Part shown: in pieces, positions 17,554-26,081 of the stretch
Numbering within the stretch: position 1 is the stretch's first letter
Layout: every line of letters starts with the position of its first letter
Origin: Roseibium album
Lineage (GTDB): Bacteria; Pseudomonadota; Alphaproteobacteria; Rhizobiales; Stappiaceae
Reading direction: 5' to 3'
DNA: 64,000 bases
Assembly: GCA_001404055.1 (NCBI GenBank)
Contig: CXTY01000003.1
Location: 124,001-188,000, forward strand
The notes under the pieces: generated by a model
The model's database searches: none
What the model was told of the DNA's origin: nothing
The model's input: the letters and a program-made list of their open reading frames with translations, nothing else
Position numbers and translations under genes: made by a program

Positions 17554-18041
17554 TGTTCACCCCCGGAGCGGAAGCGAATTGCGGAGACTGCTCCAGCAAT
17601 AGCCGAGATAACCGCAACCCCGAGCGTCACCGAGATGGTACTCAATGCAATTGGAATGGGTAGACCGAGGTCGGTCGTGGTTTCGGGAGACGACAGCTTG
17701 GACCAGGCATTGTCGGCAACAATCCAGAAGAGCATCACCGCAAAAACAACCGAAACGACGCCTCCCAGCATACCAAGAGGCCGCTCGAAGCGAGCTGGCG
17801 ACAGTTCAGACAGGAGTTTGGCGGTCACATGTGCCCGGTGTGCGTAACAGACCGGAATGGAAAGCAAGGCCCCCAATCCGATCGACAATGAGGTCAACTC
17901 AATGGCCGCAGGAACATTCGCTCCAGAGATGGCACGCAATGCGACATCCACTACAGTTACGCCGGTTCCAAGCAGAAAACATCCACCCGCGGCGTATAGA
18001 AATGCATTCGAAAGTCTGGTTCCGATTTTTGACAAGTTCAT
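17550..18041 (-). CDS. TRAP transporter small permease (DctQ family)
   Basis: This is a 163-residue inner-membrane protein with four predicted transmembrane segments (around residues 15-40, 48-68, 88-108 and 128-153), the usual size and topology of DctQ. It is the first gene of the seven-gene operon TRAP-dioxygenase-hydroxylase-FAH-IclR. A weak GAGGTC precedes the ATG. Sequence conservation in this family is low, so the call rests mainly on topology and on the overlapping dctM gene. Confidence 0.88.
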   Translation of the reverse strand: MNLSKIGTRLSNAFLYAAGGCFLLGTGVTVVDVALRAISGANVPAAIELTSLSIGLGALLSIPVCYAHRAHVTAKLLSELSPARFERPLGMLGGVVSVVFAVMLFWIVADNAWSKLSSPETTTDLGLPIPIALSTISVTLGVAVISAIAGAVSAIRFRSGGEQ

Positions 18042-18356
18042 ACAGCGACCTCACCACGCCCGTCCCGTGATGATTTCGCGCTGCCTGCGCCAATAAACTG
18101 CTGCCGGCCAATTTGGCCATTGCCTGGCGTTTCCATGGGCCGTCCTCCCAAACGCTGATTTGATTTGAGCCAAGACTAATGCAGGAGGGCACTATGACGC
18201 AGGCCGCAAGACAAACTGTCCACCAGGCGGACAGCTAGTTTGATGCGAGCCCAAAAATAGCGAGTGGTAATTTCGCCCCAACTCCATGCGTAAGAAAGCG
18301 TTATCTCCCGGCCAAAAACAAAAGCCGAAGATAGCGTTTAGACAACGACTTACCCT
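18042..18356. other. Intergenic region presumed to hold the TRAP/aromatic operon promoter
   Basis: These 315 bp lie between dctQ and the stop of the AraC-type regulator, both on the minus strand. The promoter of the seven-gene operon should be here. A minus-strand 97-codon frame overlaps the 5' end of dctQ and has no recognisable domain. I saw no convincing IclR operator or terminator. Confidence 0.35.
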
Positions 18357-19343
18357 TCAGCGCTTCTTCCGTCGAAGCTGTGTGGGTGTTTCGCCAAACT
18401 CGGCTTTATAGGCCTGCGAAAAGGAGGCTGCCGAGGAGAAACCGCAGGCGATTGCGATTTCAATCAATGCCATATGGGAGTCCGTGACCAGTTTGTGCGC
18501 ACGCTTCAATCGCGTTCTCTTGTAAAGTTTTGCCGGTGTCGTGTTGAAATAGACCGTAAAAAGTCGCTCCAGATGGCGCGATGAAAGACCGACCTGTTCG
18601 GCGAGATCCGCCAGGCGCAACGGGTGCTCGATATTGGTCTCCATGAGACGCAGAGCTTTTTGAAGTCTTTTTTCAAAAAAATTGGGATTGTAGCTCGTGC
18701 CTTTTGGCTGATCTTGCGAGAAGCTGCGAACGTTCTCGAGAACCAAAAGGCTGGCAATTTCAGCACACTCTCCCGGGTCAAGAACGTCTGCCAGGATGCC
18801 AATCATCGCCTCCAGCGTGTGTCCATGCCCTGCACATGTGAGGATGCCCCCGTTGACCTCGACAAGCCGATCGGAGAGCATCGGAAAAGATCCGATTTCA
18901 CGCAGCAGTGACACGTCGCGCCAGTGAGCTGCCATCCGCCCGTTCTGGACATTGACTGTTTTGACGTACTCCCGCGCCGCATCTGAGAGCAAGACCACGC
19001 GCCGCTGGAACTTCTGCATCGCCCTCAGGCGGATCATCCATCCATTGGGCGGACTATCGCGGCCAGCAATAACCACGAGGTAATCGCGCAAATACTGGTC
19101 GCCGATCGATGGCTGCGCACGCGCGATCAATTCAGAGCAGCTATTGACCAGGCCTGGCACGTCCGAGGTTATTTGCCAGGTAAACTGGTCCCGGTTCAAT
19201 ACCTCGTTGGCTGTTCGTAAAACGGACGTGACGGCTGCAAGTTCCAGGTCCGAGAACCCGGGTTGAATAAAGATTTCAAAAACCAGATTTCTGGTGGTTT
19301 CAGATCCTGCAGGCGGTGACACACTACTCATTTGCTTGTTCAT
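18357..19343 (-). CDS. GlxA/AraC-family transcriptional regulator
   Basis: This is a ~328-residue regulator with an N-terminal DJ-1/PfpI-like amidotransferase domain (~20-190, starting LVFEIFIQPGFSDLELAAV) and a C-terminal AraC double HTH (LADLAEQVGLSSRHLERLF, then EIAIACGFSSAASFSQAYKAEFGETP). Proteins of this architecture (ArgR, CdhR, GbdR, GlxA types) control catabolism of arginine, carnitine, betaines and related amines. The gene is the last of the minus-strand run behind the proline-racemase operon. The start is uncertain: a GTG 60 bp upstream and another ATG 12 bp downstream are in frame, and none has a good ribosome-binding site. Confidence 0.9.
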   Translation of the reverse strand: MNKQMSSVSPPAGSETTRNLVFEIFIQPGFSDLELAAVTSVLRTANEVLNRDQFTWQITSDVPGLVNSCSELIARAQPSIGDQYLRDYLVVIAGRDSPPNGWMIRLRAMQKFQRRVVLLSDAAREYVKTVNVQNGRMAAHWRDVSLLREIGSFPMLSDRLVEVNGGILTCAGHGHTLEAMIGILADVLDPGECAEIASLLVLENVRSFSQDQPKGTSYNPNFFEKRLQKALRLMETNIEHPLRLADLAEQVGLSSRHLERLFTVYFNTTPAKLYKRTRLKRAHKLVTDSHMALIEIAIACGFSSAASFSQAYKAEFGETPTQLRRKKR

Positions 19344-19511
19344 ATTGTTCACATTCGCAGTCGTCACACCGCACTGAAAGCCTAATTTTTCGTCTCGCTC
19401 CACCAGGAGCCACCACCGAATTAACTGAACCCGGTGCAGCCTTCCAGCTCAATTTCGATGAAAGTACCAATACTTGCTGCAGTATGCATCTGCTCAGTGC
19501 AGGTTCTACCC

Positions 19512-20591
19512 TCAAGTGGAAAGAAAGCCCTCGCCCCAAGTGTCGGGCAATGTATAGCCGTCCTTGAACGGATCAGTTGGATCGCAAGACTGGATTTCCT
19601 GACTGTATATCCATGCCCGTCCGGAGAGCCTTGGCAGGACAGCAGAACGCCCGCCTATTGTTGTGGTGCCGGAAACTTGCGCGCTGAACACGCTGTCGAT
19701 TATCGAACGGCTTTCAATTTCTTCGCCTATTTCCAGCTCTCCACGTGCGTGGAGCACCGCCAACCGGGCTGCCGTTCCTGTTCCGCACGGAGAGCGGTCC
19801 ATCCTGCCTGGAAAAATGACGTTGCCATTCTTGATGTTCCTGCCATCTTTTTCGCAAAAGAGTGCGTATTCGATTGCATCAAGTCCCGGCAATGCCGGAT
19901 GTTTCACTTTGATCTGATCGTTTGCGGCAGCCCTGATCCGGGTGCCCAGATCAACGAGTTTGCGGGCATTCTCCGGGCAGATCCGGATGCCCAGCGCATC
20001 TGCATCCACGAGCGCGAAATAGCACCCACCAAACGCAACATCGACCTTCAGCTCGCCAACACCATCGACAACGAGAAGGTGATCAAGATGTTCGACAAAA
20101 CTTGGAAAGAAATCCAGGGACACACGTTCGCATTTGCCATCCCGGCAGTTCGCAATGGCTTTCACCAGACCAGCAGCAGTGTCCAACGTAACTGACGTGA
20201 TTGGTTCAACCATCGGAAGCATGCCTGTTTCCAAGAGAACCGTAACAACACACATGGCATTTGACCCCGACATTGCATGGGGACCATCCGGTTGCAGCGG
20301 AATAAAGGCCGCGTCCGCCTCAGGATTTGAAGGTGGTAAAAGCAGATTGACCGACATTTGCGCCGCGCCACGTGGTTCAAACAGGCAGAATTTCACAAGA
20401 TGATCGTCAACCGTCGCAATGTGTTGGAGTTTCTCCAGAACCGTGCTGCCGGGAATGTCGAGCACCCCTCCGGTAATCACCTTGCCGATTTCACCTTCGG
20501 CATGCGCACCGACTAAATTGACGATCTTTGACAATTTCACGGTGCGGTTTCCCAGAATAGTTGAAACGTCGTCCACTACCCTTAGCAGCAT
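19512..20591 (-). CDS. Proline racemase / hydroxyproline epimerase family enzyme, Ser-Cys type
   Basis: This is a 359-residue protein of the cofactor-independent proline racemase superfamily, which includes proline racemase, 4-hydroxyproline 2-epimerase and trans-3-hydroxyproline dehydratase. The N-terminal GAHAEGEIGKVITGG motif and the second catalytic cysteine in DRSPCGTGTAA are clear. The first catalytic position, normally MCGH, reads MSGSN, so Cys is replaced by Ser and the His is lost. Family members with Ser/Cys or Cys/Thr pairs exist, and function shifts with the pair, so racemase activity should not be assumed. It is the last enzyme of the peptide-importer operon, 67 bp after the SDR gene. 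About 25 N-terminal residues precede the conserved start. Confidence 0.88.
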   Translation of the reverse strand: MLLRVVDDVSTILGNRTVKLSKIVNLVGAHAEGEIGKVITGGVLDIPGSTVLEKLQHIATVDDHLVKFCLFEPRGAAQMSVNLLLPPSNPEADAAFIPLQPDGPHAMSGSNAMCVVTVLLETGMLPMVEPITSVTLDTAAGLVKAIANCRDGKCERVSLDFFPSFVEHLDHLLVVDGVGELKVDVAFGGCYFALVDADALGIRICPENARKLVDLGTRIRAAANDQIKVKHPALPGLDAIEYALFCEKDGRNIKNGNVIFPGRMDRSPCGTGTAARLAVLHARGELEIGEEIESRSIIDSVFSAQVSGTTTIGGRSAVLPRLSGRAWIYSQEIQSCDPTDPFKDGYTLPDTWGEGFLST

Positions 20592-20658
20592 TCTTCACAG
20601 CAACAGAAGCTGTTTTCGGTCGCCAACAATTTGGCTGAAGACCAGACCTTGATGCCAA

Positions 20659-21423
20659 TCAAGGCACTTTTGGATCCGGGTTTTCCGTATGACCGTCGAC
20701 TGCGATCACTTGGCCGGAAACGAACCGCCCGCTATCGGACGCCAGGAAGGCAGCCATTTCGGCAACATCCTCAGAGGTCACAAACGTGCGCATGGAAACC
20801 CCGGACGTGTAACCCTGGTAAATGGCGTCACGTGTGGTGCCCTTTTCCGCGGCCTCGCGGGCCATGACCCCCTCCATTCGTGGCCCCTCGACACCGCCGG
20901 GACAAATGGCATTGGCACGTATTCCATATGGCCCTAACTCCATCGCCAGCGTTTTCATGAAGCCAATCACACCCCACTTGGCGGCCGCATAGGGAGACCG
21001 GTTCGGGTATCCGTAAATCCCGGCTGTTGATGAGGTCAGAATGATTGCACCACCACCTGCAGGCTTCATCAGGCGCGCCGCGTGCTGGGCAAACAGGAAT
21101 GGACCGTCCAGATTGACAGAAAGGCATCGGCGCCAGTCATCCACGGCAATATTTTCAACTTTTGCAGTCGGCCCGGCAATTCCGGCGTTGGCGCACAGGG
21201 TATCAAGTCCACCCCATTCCGCCGCGAGCTCTTCATACAGCATTCCCACCGCCCGTTCGCTGGTGACATCAAGACAGGTCTTGCGCCATGTCTCCGGACA
21301 TTCCTGAAGGGACTTGCTGTTTATGTCAGCAACCCAGATCTGGCAGCCCCTGGCTGCAAATTTTTCGGCCATGGCCCTGCCGATCCCCGATGCTCCCGCA
21401 GTGACCAAAACTCTCTGGTTCAT
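20659..21423 (-). CDS. SDR-family oxidoreductase
   Basis: This is a 254-residue classical short-chain dehydrogenase. It has TAGASGIGR (residues ~8-16) for NAD(P) binding, an acidic residue after strand 2 (VADINSK) suggesting NAD, the NAG motif LCANAGIAG, the catalytic Ser in ILTSSTAGIYG, YAAAK (YxxxK) and the C-terminal GQVIAVDGH. It overlaps the upstream MDR gene by 4 bp (ATGA). As part of the peptide-importer/racemase operon it probably oxidises a hydroxylated intermediate, but the substrate is unknown. Confidence 0.93.
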   Translation of the reverse strand: MNQRVLVTAGASGIGRAMAEKFAARGCQIWVADINSKSLQECPETWRKTCLDVTSERAVGMLYEELAAEWGGLDTLCANAGIAGPTAKVENIAVDDWRRCLSVNLDGPFLFAQHAARLMKPAGGGAIILTSSTAGIYGYPNRSPYAAAKWGVIGFMKTLAMELGPYGIRANAICPGGVEGPRMEGVMAREAAEKGTTRDAIYQGYTSGVSMRTFVTSEDVAEMAAFLASDSGRFVSGQVIAVDGHTENPDPKVP

Positions 21424-22409
21424 AGGTTGGCCACCTTCACCACAGTGGTACCAATCTTGGTGCCGGATTCGACGAATTCATGCGCTTCAGCTGTTTGTTC
21501 AAGCGAGAAGGTTCTGGCAATCGGGTGCTGCAAAGCACCCTGTTCAAGCCAACTGTTGATGTCGGCAACACCCGCTGTTCTTGCTGCTTGCGGAAGGATG
21601 TAAACAAGCACCATCCGGAGTGTCTGGCCATCGAACATCATGGGATAAAATGGCAGGCTCGGCTCCGGGTTGGCCATTGATCCATAGGCTGCGATGGTGC
21701 CGTTCTGCGCAAGGATCTTGCGCGACGTGGCCAGATTGCCACCGAACTCGACTTCCACAATCCGGTCAACTCCGGCGCCATCGGTGGCATTCAGGATGCT
21801 CTCGGCTACATCCTCTTCGCGATAGTTCAAAACGACATCGGCACCCATTGATTTGGCATGGTCAGCCTTTTCCTTTGAACTTATCGTCGTAAAAACCCGT
21901 GCACCGGCAAGTTTCGCCATTTGAATGGCGTAGGACCCAACCGTACCGGCTCCTCCTGTGACCAGGATATTCTGACCCTCGATCAGCCCGTCTGCAAACA
22001 GACATCGATGGGCTGTCAGCGCTGGAATACCGAGGCAGGCACCGGCCTCAAAGCTGGTCTCATTGGGAAGCGGGACAGCCTGCTCACTGGGTAGACTGAT
22101 GAGGGTCCCGTTGGAGCCATGTGCGCGCTTCCAGCCTGCATTCCAGAGCCAGACCCTCTCGCCGACCCGCGAAGTGGACACGCCTTCGCCAACAGCAACA
22201 ATCCGGCCAGCACCATCACTGTGTGGGATGACCCGGTCATAGGCCATTGGACCACGAACACCAGCCCTGGCTTTCGCATCCGACGGATTGACCGCCGAGG
22301 TGGCGACTTCCACAACCACTTCACCAGCTGCAACGCCGGGGTCGTCCAGCTCACCGACGATGATGACCTTATCTGCCGGGCCGTTTTGTTCGTAATAAGC
22401 GGTTTTCAT
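21420..22409 (-). CDS. NADPH:quinone reductase-like MDR oxidoreductase
   Basis: This is a 329-residue zinc-independent medium-chain dehydrogenase/reductase. The GroES-like N-terminal part includes SAVNPSDAKAR and the conserved VGERVWLW loop. The nucleotide-binding motif NILVTGGAGTVGSYAIQMAKLAG is at ~145-165, followed by TTISSKEKADHAKSMGADVVLNY. The family contains quinone reductases, enoyl reductases and zeta-crystallins that use NADPH. It follows the fused ATPase gene by 20 bp and overlaps the SDR gene. In this operon it may reduce an unsaturated intermediate; no substrate can be assigned. Confidence 0.92.
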   Translation of the reverse strand: MKTAYYEQNGPADKVIIVGELDDPGVAAGEVVVEVATSAVNPSDAKARAGVRGPMAYDRVIPHSDGAGRIVAVGEGVSTSRVGERVWLWNAGWKRAHGSNGTLISLPSEQAVPLPNETSFEAGACLGIPALTAHRCLFADGLIEGQNILVTGGAGTVGSYAIQMAKLAGARVFTTISSKEKADHAKSMGADVVLNYREEDVAESILNATDGAGVDRIVEVEFGGNLATSRKILAQNGTIAAYGSMANPEPSLPFYPMMFDGQTLRMVLVYILPQAARTAGVADINSWLEQGALQHPIARTFSLEQTAEAHEFVESGTKIGTTVVKVANL

Positions 22410-22429
22410 GAGACTTCCGTTCGTTTTAC

Positions 22430-24079
22430 CTATGTTTTTGAGTATGCATTGGCATCATCTGCCCGCCGTTTCAAAAGATCCGTCAACCAATCAGGGTCCA
22501 TTTCCGGCACCGATGACAGCAACAGCTCTGTGTAGGGATCATGTGGCGGCGTGAACATCGCAGATTTCTGCCCCTGTTCGATCACTTTGCCGGACTGCAT
22601 GACGACAACCTCATCGGCAATGGCTTTCACCGTCGCAAGGTCATGGGTGATGAACATGTAGGCGAGATCCAGTTCGCCCTGCAGGCGGTCCAGAAGTTTG
22701 AGTATTCCTTCGGCGACGATTTGGTCGAGCGCTGAAGTTACCTCGTCGCAAATTATCATCTGGGGTTCTGCCGCCAGTGCGCGGGCAATCCCCACGCGCT
22801 GCTTCTGCCCACCCGACAGTTCAGACGGTAGCCGCTCCAGGAAGTCTCCTGGCTCAAGTTCGATCATGTTCAAAAGCTCGGCAACACGATCGCGCAAGGC
22901 CTGCCCACGCAGACCCAGATAGAACTGAACCGGCCGCCCGACAATCTGGCCAACAGTCTGTTTCGGGTTCAAGGCTGTGTCTGCCATCTGGTAGATCATC
23001 TGCACCTTGCGCAGCTGGTCACCGGAACGCGTCTTGTAATTTGGCGGTAACGCGGAGCCGTTAAACAGAACCTGCCCCTCGAGCGGAGGCAAGAGACCTG
23101 TGATGACACGTGCGGTGGTCGACTTGCCGCTACCGGACTCGCCGACAACGGCAACCGTTCGGCGCTTGTGAATATCGAAACTTACATCATGCAGAACTTT
23201 TATCGGACCATAAGCTGCCGTCACGTTTTGAACTGACAGGACAGGCATTTCGGCCCGGTCGGCAGCAGGCTGTTCAGTTCTTGCATGACTGCGAACAGCC
23301 CAGAGTGACTTTGTGTAGTCTTCTTGCGGAGACGCCAGCATTGCGGCGGTTTCAGCCTCTTCAACCTCATCACCGCGCAGCAGGACCTTGATCCGGTCGG
23401 CCATCTGCGCAACCACTGCCAGATCGTGCGTAATGTAAATCGCGGCGGTCTGGAACTGGTCGACGATATTTCTGATTGCGGCCAGGACTTCGATCTGGGT
23501 GGTGACATCCAGTGCGGTAGTCGGTTCATCAAAGATGATCAGGTCAGGCCGGCAGGCCATTGCCATGGCAGTCATTGCGCGTTGCAACTGACCACCTGAG
23601 ACCTGGTGCGGATAGCGAAAGCCAATGGTCTCGGGATCGGGCAGGCGCATCCGTTGGTAAAGGTCGACAGCATCCTTGGCGGCGACGTCACGGGACGATG
23701 TTCCATGCTGGACCGGCGCTTCGGTAAACTGATCGATGAGGCGGTGTGCCGGATTAAAGCTGGCAGCCGCTGATTGGGCGACATATGCGATCCGGCTACC
23801 GAGAAGATGGCGTTTCGTTTTGCCAGGCGCTCCAACAAGATCGGTTCCATCAAATGTCACCGAACCGCTGGAGATGCGGCATCCATCGCGCGTGTAGCCC
23901 ATGGCAGCCAGGCCCAGGGTTGACTTGCCTGCTCCCGATTCACCAATCAGTCCAAGAACTTCACCGCGATTAAGGGTCAGGCTCACCCCATTGACAATTC
24001 CACTCCAGGTCTCGTCGGCTCGCCCTTCAATGTAGAGGTCCTTGATCGTCAGAAGCGGGGTGTTCGACGTTTTGGTCAT
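22430..24079 (-). CDS. Dipeptide/oligopeptide-type ABC transporter ATPase, fused DppD-DppF
   Basis: This is a 549-residue protein with two complete nucleotide-binding domains. Domain 1 has Walker A GESGAGKST (~43-51), signature VSGGQLQRAM and Walker B LIIFDEPTTALD. Domain 2 has Walker A GESGSGKST, signature LSGGQKQRVGIARAL and Walker B MIICDEVTSALD. Domain 2's Walker B Glu is followed by Val-Thr (DEVTSALD), common in DppF. In most bacteria DppD and DppF are separate proteins; fused forms are frequent in Rhizobiales. It powers the DppB/DppC permeases encoded just upstream. The solute may be a peptide, an opine or a modified amino acid. Confidence 0.95.
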   Translation of the reverse strand: MTKTSNTPLLTIKDLYIEGRADETWSGIVNGVSLTLNRGEVLGLIGESGAGKSTLGLAAMGYTRDGCRISSGSVTFDGTDLVGAPGKTKRHLLGSRIAYVAQSAAASFNPAHRLIDQFTEAPVQHGTSSRDVAAKDAVDLYQRMRLPDPETIGFRYPHQVSGGQLQRAMTAMAMACRPDLIIFDEPTTALDVTTQIEVLAAIRNIVDQFQTAAIYITHDLAVVAQMADRIKVLLRGDEVEEAETAAMLASPQEDYTKSLWAVRSHARTEQPAADRAEMPVLSVQNVTAAYGPIKVLHDVSFDIHKRRTVAVVGESGSGKSTTARVITGLLPPLEGQVLFNGSALPPNYKTRSGDQLRKVQMIYQMADTALNPKQTVGQIVGRPVQFYLGLRGQALRDRVAELLNMIELEPGDFLERLPSELSGGQKQRVGIARALAAEPQMIICDEVTSALDQIVAEGILKLLDRLQGELDLAYMFITHDLATVKAIADEVVVMQSGKVIEQGQKSAMFTPPHDPYTELLLSSVPEMDPDWLTDLLKRRADDANAYSKT

Positions 24080-24088
24080 GTCAGATCC

Positions 24089-25024
24089 TCACTCCTTCAA
24101 GCCACTGGCACGATGCAGCATCCAGTCCACCACGAAATTGACGGCGACCGTCAGTAGAGCGATGGCCCCGGCCGGCAACAACGGCGTCACATCTCCAAAG
24201 GTGATCAGCGTTGCATTGTTGCGGACCATTGATCCCCAATCAGCCGTGGGTGGCTGAATGCCAAGCCCCAGGAATGAAAGTGCTGAGATGGACAGGAACA
24301 CAAAGCAAAACCTGAGCCCGAATTCGGCAATAAGAGGCGCCGCTGCGTTGGGCAGAATTTCCCGAACAACAAGATATCCCAGGCCCTCGCCCCGCAATCG
24401 AGCGGCTTCGATATAGTCCATGACCACGATATTCATGGCAACAGATCGGGCCAGGCGGAACACCCTGGTTGAATCGATCAAGGCGATCACCAGGATCATG
24501 TTGACAATTGACGTTCCAAAAATCGTCAGGAGCAACAAGGCAAAGATCAGTGCCGGTATCGCCATCAAAATGTCGACGATCCGGCTTAGAAGTTCGTCGA
24601 TCCAACCGCCCACCACAGCAGCCAACAGACCAAGAATGGCGCCACCAAGAAAAGCCAGCAAAGTCGTGGCAAAAGCGATCCCGACCGTATTTCGCGCGCC
24701 GTAGATCAGACGGGTGAACATGTCCCGCCCCAGGTCATCAGTCCCGAGCAAATAGTCTCCACCCCAAGGCAAATACTGCGCACCAACGACCTCGCGTTCA
24801 CCAAAAGGAGCAATCCATGGCGCGAACAGTGCCACAAACACGTAGATCAAAATGATCAGTGCACCAAAACTTGCGGACAGGGGCATGGAGCGGGCCAGTT
24901 TTGAGACCTGCCCGGGCATGGAGGCGATCACCGCAGTACGAAATGCAAATGCACATGCAGCAGCACATCCAAATGCAATCGTACAGTAAATCAGGATCAT
25001 CCAAACTGGAGTTGAAGATGCCAT
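24089..25024 (-). CDS. Peptide-type ABC transporter permease (DppC-like)
   Basis: This is a 311-residue inner-membrane permease with an N-terminal pair of hydrophobic segments, then the DppC hallmark segment HLLGTDDLGRDMFTRLIYG-like (here YLLGTDDLGRDMF), five or six further membrane spans, and the EAA loop EAARLRGEGLGYLVVREILPN. The N-terminal ~35 residues before the canonical start contain an additional hydrophobic segment, slightly longer than usual. It lies 9 bp downstream of dppB and 9 bp upstream of the ATPase gene. It forms the channel with DppB. Confidence 0.94.
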   Translation of the reverse strand: MASSTPVWMILIYCTIAFGCAAACAFAFRTAVIASMPGQVSKLARSMPLSASFGALIILIYVFVALFAPWIAPFGEREVVGAQYLPWGGDYLLGTDDLGRDMFTRLIYGARNTVGIAFATTLLAFLGGAILGLLAAVVGGWIDELLSRIVDILMAIPALIFALLLLTIFGTSIVNMILVIALIDSTRVFRLARSVAMNIVVMDYIEAARLRGEGLGYLVVREILPNAAAPLIAEFGLRFCFVFLSISALSFLGLGIQPPTADWGSMVRNNATLITFGDVTPLLPAGAIALLTVAVNFVVDWMLHRASGLKE

Positions 25025-25032
25025 GTCAACTC

Positions 25033-25986
25033 CTATCGGGTGTGAATGAGACGCGGGTTCGACAAGGTCGACAGGACATCCGCGGTGAGGTTCAAGAGCA
25101 CGTAGGCGCAGGCGAAAATCAGAGCGGCGGCCTGCACCACGGGGATATCCCGTTTGGCAACAGAATCCACCATCAGCTGACCAAGCCCCGGATAGACAAA
25201 GACGACTTCAACAACAACAACACCGGTAATGAGATAAGCAAGGTTCAGCGCGATCACGTTGATGATCGGTGCAAATGCGTTAGGCAATGCATGTTTGACG
25301 ATGATCCGCCCAGGGCTTAACCCCTTCAACCGCGCCATTTCAATATAGGGAGACGCCAGCAAATTGATAATTGCCGCCCTGGTCATGCGCATCATGTGCG
25401 CTGTGACAACAAGCGTCAGGGTCAATGCTGGAAGGAACGTTCGGTAGAGTGTTTCAGCGAATGTCGCACCGGGTGAAAGCGTTGCCAGCGATGGGAAGTA
25501 TCCGCTCTGCGAAAGCAGCACGATCAGAATGTAGGCGACAAAAAATTCCGGGAAGGAAATCGAACTCAAGGTGATGAGGTTGACGGCCCTGTCAAACAGC
25601 GAGTTGCGATAAAGCGATACGAGAATGCCAAGACTTATTGCCAGGGGAACCGAGATAGCGGCGGCGTAAAGCGCAAGGAAAAGAGTGTTCGACAGGCGTC
25701 CGGCAATGAGGTCAGAAATCGGGCGTCCATTTGCCAGCGAGGTGCCGAAATCACCTTGCAATATACCACCGAGCCAAGCCAGATATCGCTGATAGGAAGG
25801 CAGGTCAAGCCCAAGCTCACGGCGAAAGGCAGCGACTGTTTCCGGGGTCGCAGATTGTCCCAGGATTTCCTCTGCAATATCGCCGGGCAGCATCTCGACA
25901 GCGGCAAATATCAGAAGCGAAACGACGAACAAGGTCACAAGACCAAGCCCGAGACGCCTGGCGATCATTATCCAGATTGATTGCAA
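25033..25986 (-). CDS. Peptide-type ABC transporter permease (DppB-like)
   Basis: This is a ~317-residue inner-membrane permease with six membrane spans, the conserved MLPGDIAEEILG segment after the first span, the LGLDLPSYQRYLAWLGGILQGDFG region typical of DppB, and the EAA loop MARLKGLSPGRIIVKHALPN. The start is uncertain. A TTG at 25986 has a GGGGGG site 5 nt upstream, the next ATG (25968, before IARRLG) is the family-typical start but lacks one, and a longer ATG start at 26022 is also in frame. It is the second gene of the operon, after the binding protein and an intergenic hairpin. Confidence 0.92.
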   Translation of the reverse strand: MQSIWIMIARRLGLGLVTLFVVSLLIFAAVEMLPGDIAEEILGQSATPETVAAFRRELGLDLPSYQRYLAWLGGILQGDFGTSLANGRPISDLIAGRLSNTLFLALYAAAISVPLAISLGILVSLYRNSLFDRAVNLITLSSISFPEFFVAYILIVLLSQSGYFPSLATLSPGATFAETLYRTFLPALTLTLVVTAHMMRMTRAAIINLLASPYIEMARLKGLSPGRIIVKHALPNAFAPIINVIALNLAYLITGVVVVEVVFVYPGLGQLMVDSVAKRDIPVVQAAALIFACAYVLLNLTADVLSTLSNPRLIHTR

Positions 25987-26042
25987 CACATCCCCCCGGG
26001 ACTGCCCGTCCCAAAATGGCATTCATATGAATGGTACCAAGT

Positions 26043-26071
26043 GCGAAGCCCGCGTTTCAGACGGGCTTCGC
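26043..26071 (-). other. Intercistronic stem-loop between binding protein and dppB
   Basis: A perfect 10-bp stem, GCGAAGCCCG / CGGGCTTCGC, with a 9-nt loop lies 11 bp after the binding-protein stop. There is no T-tract in the direction of transcription, so it is more likely an mRNA-stabilising hairpin that lets the binding protein be made in excess than a terminator. Confidence 0.7.
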
Positions 26072-26081
26072 AAGGGCTATG

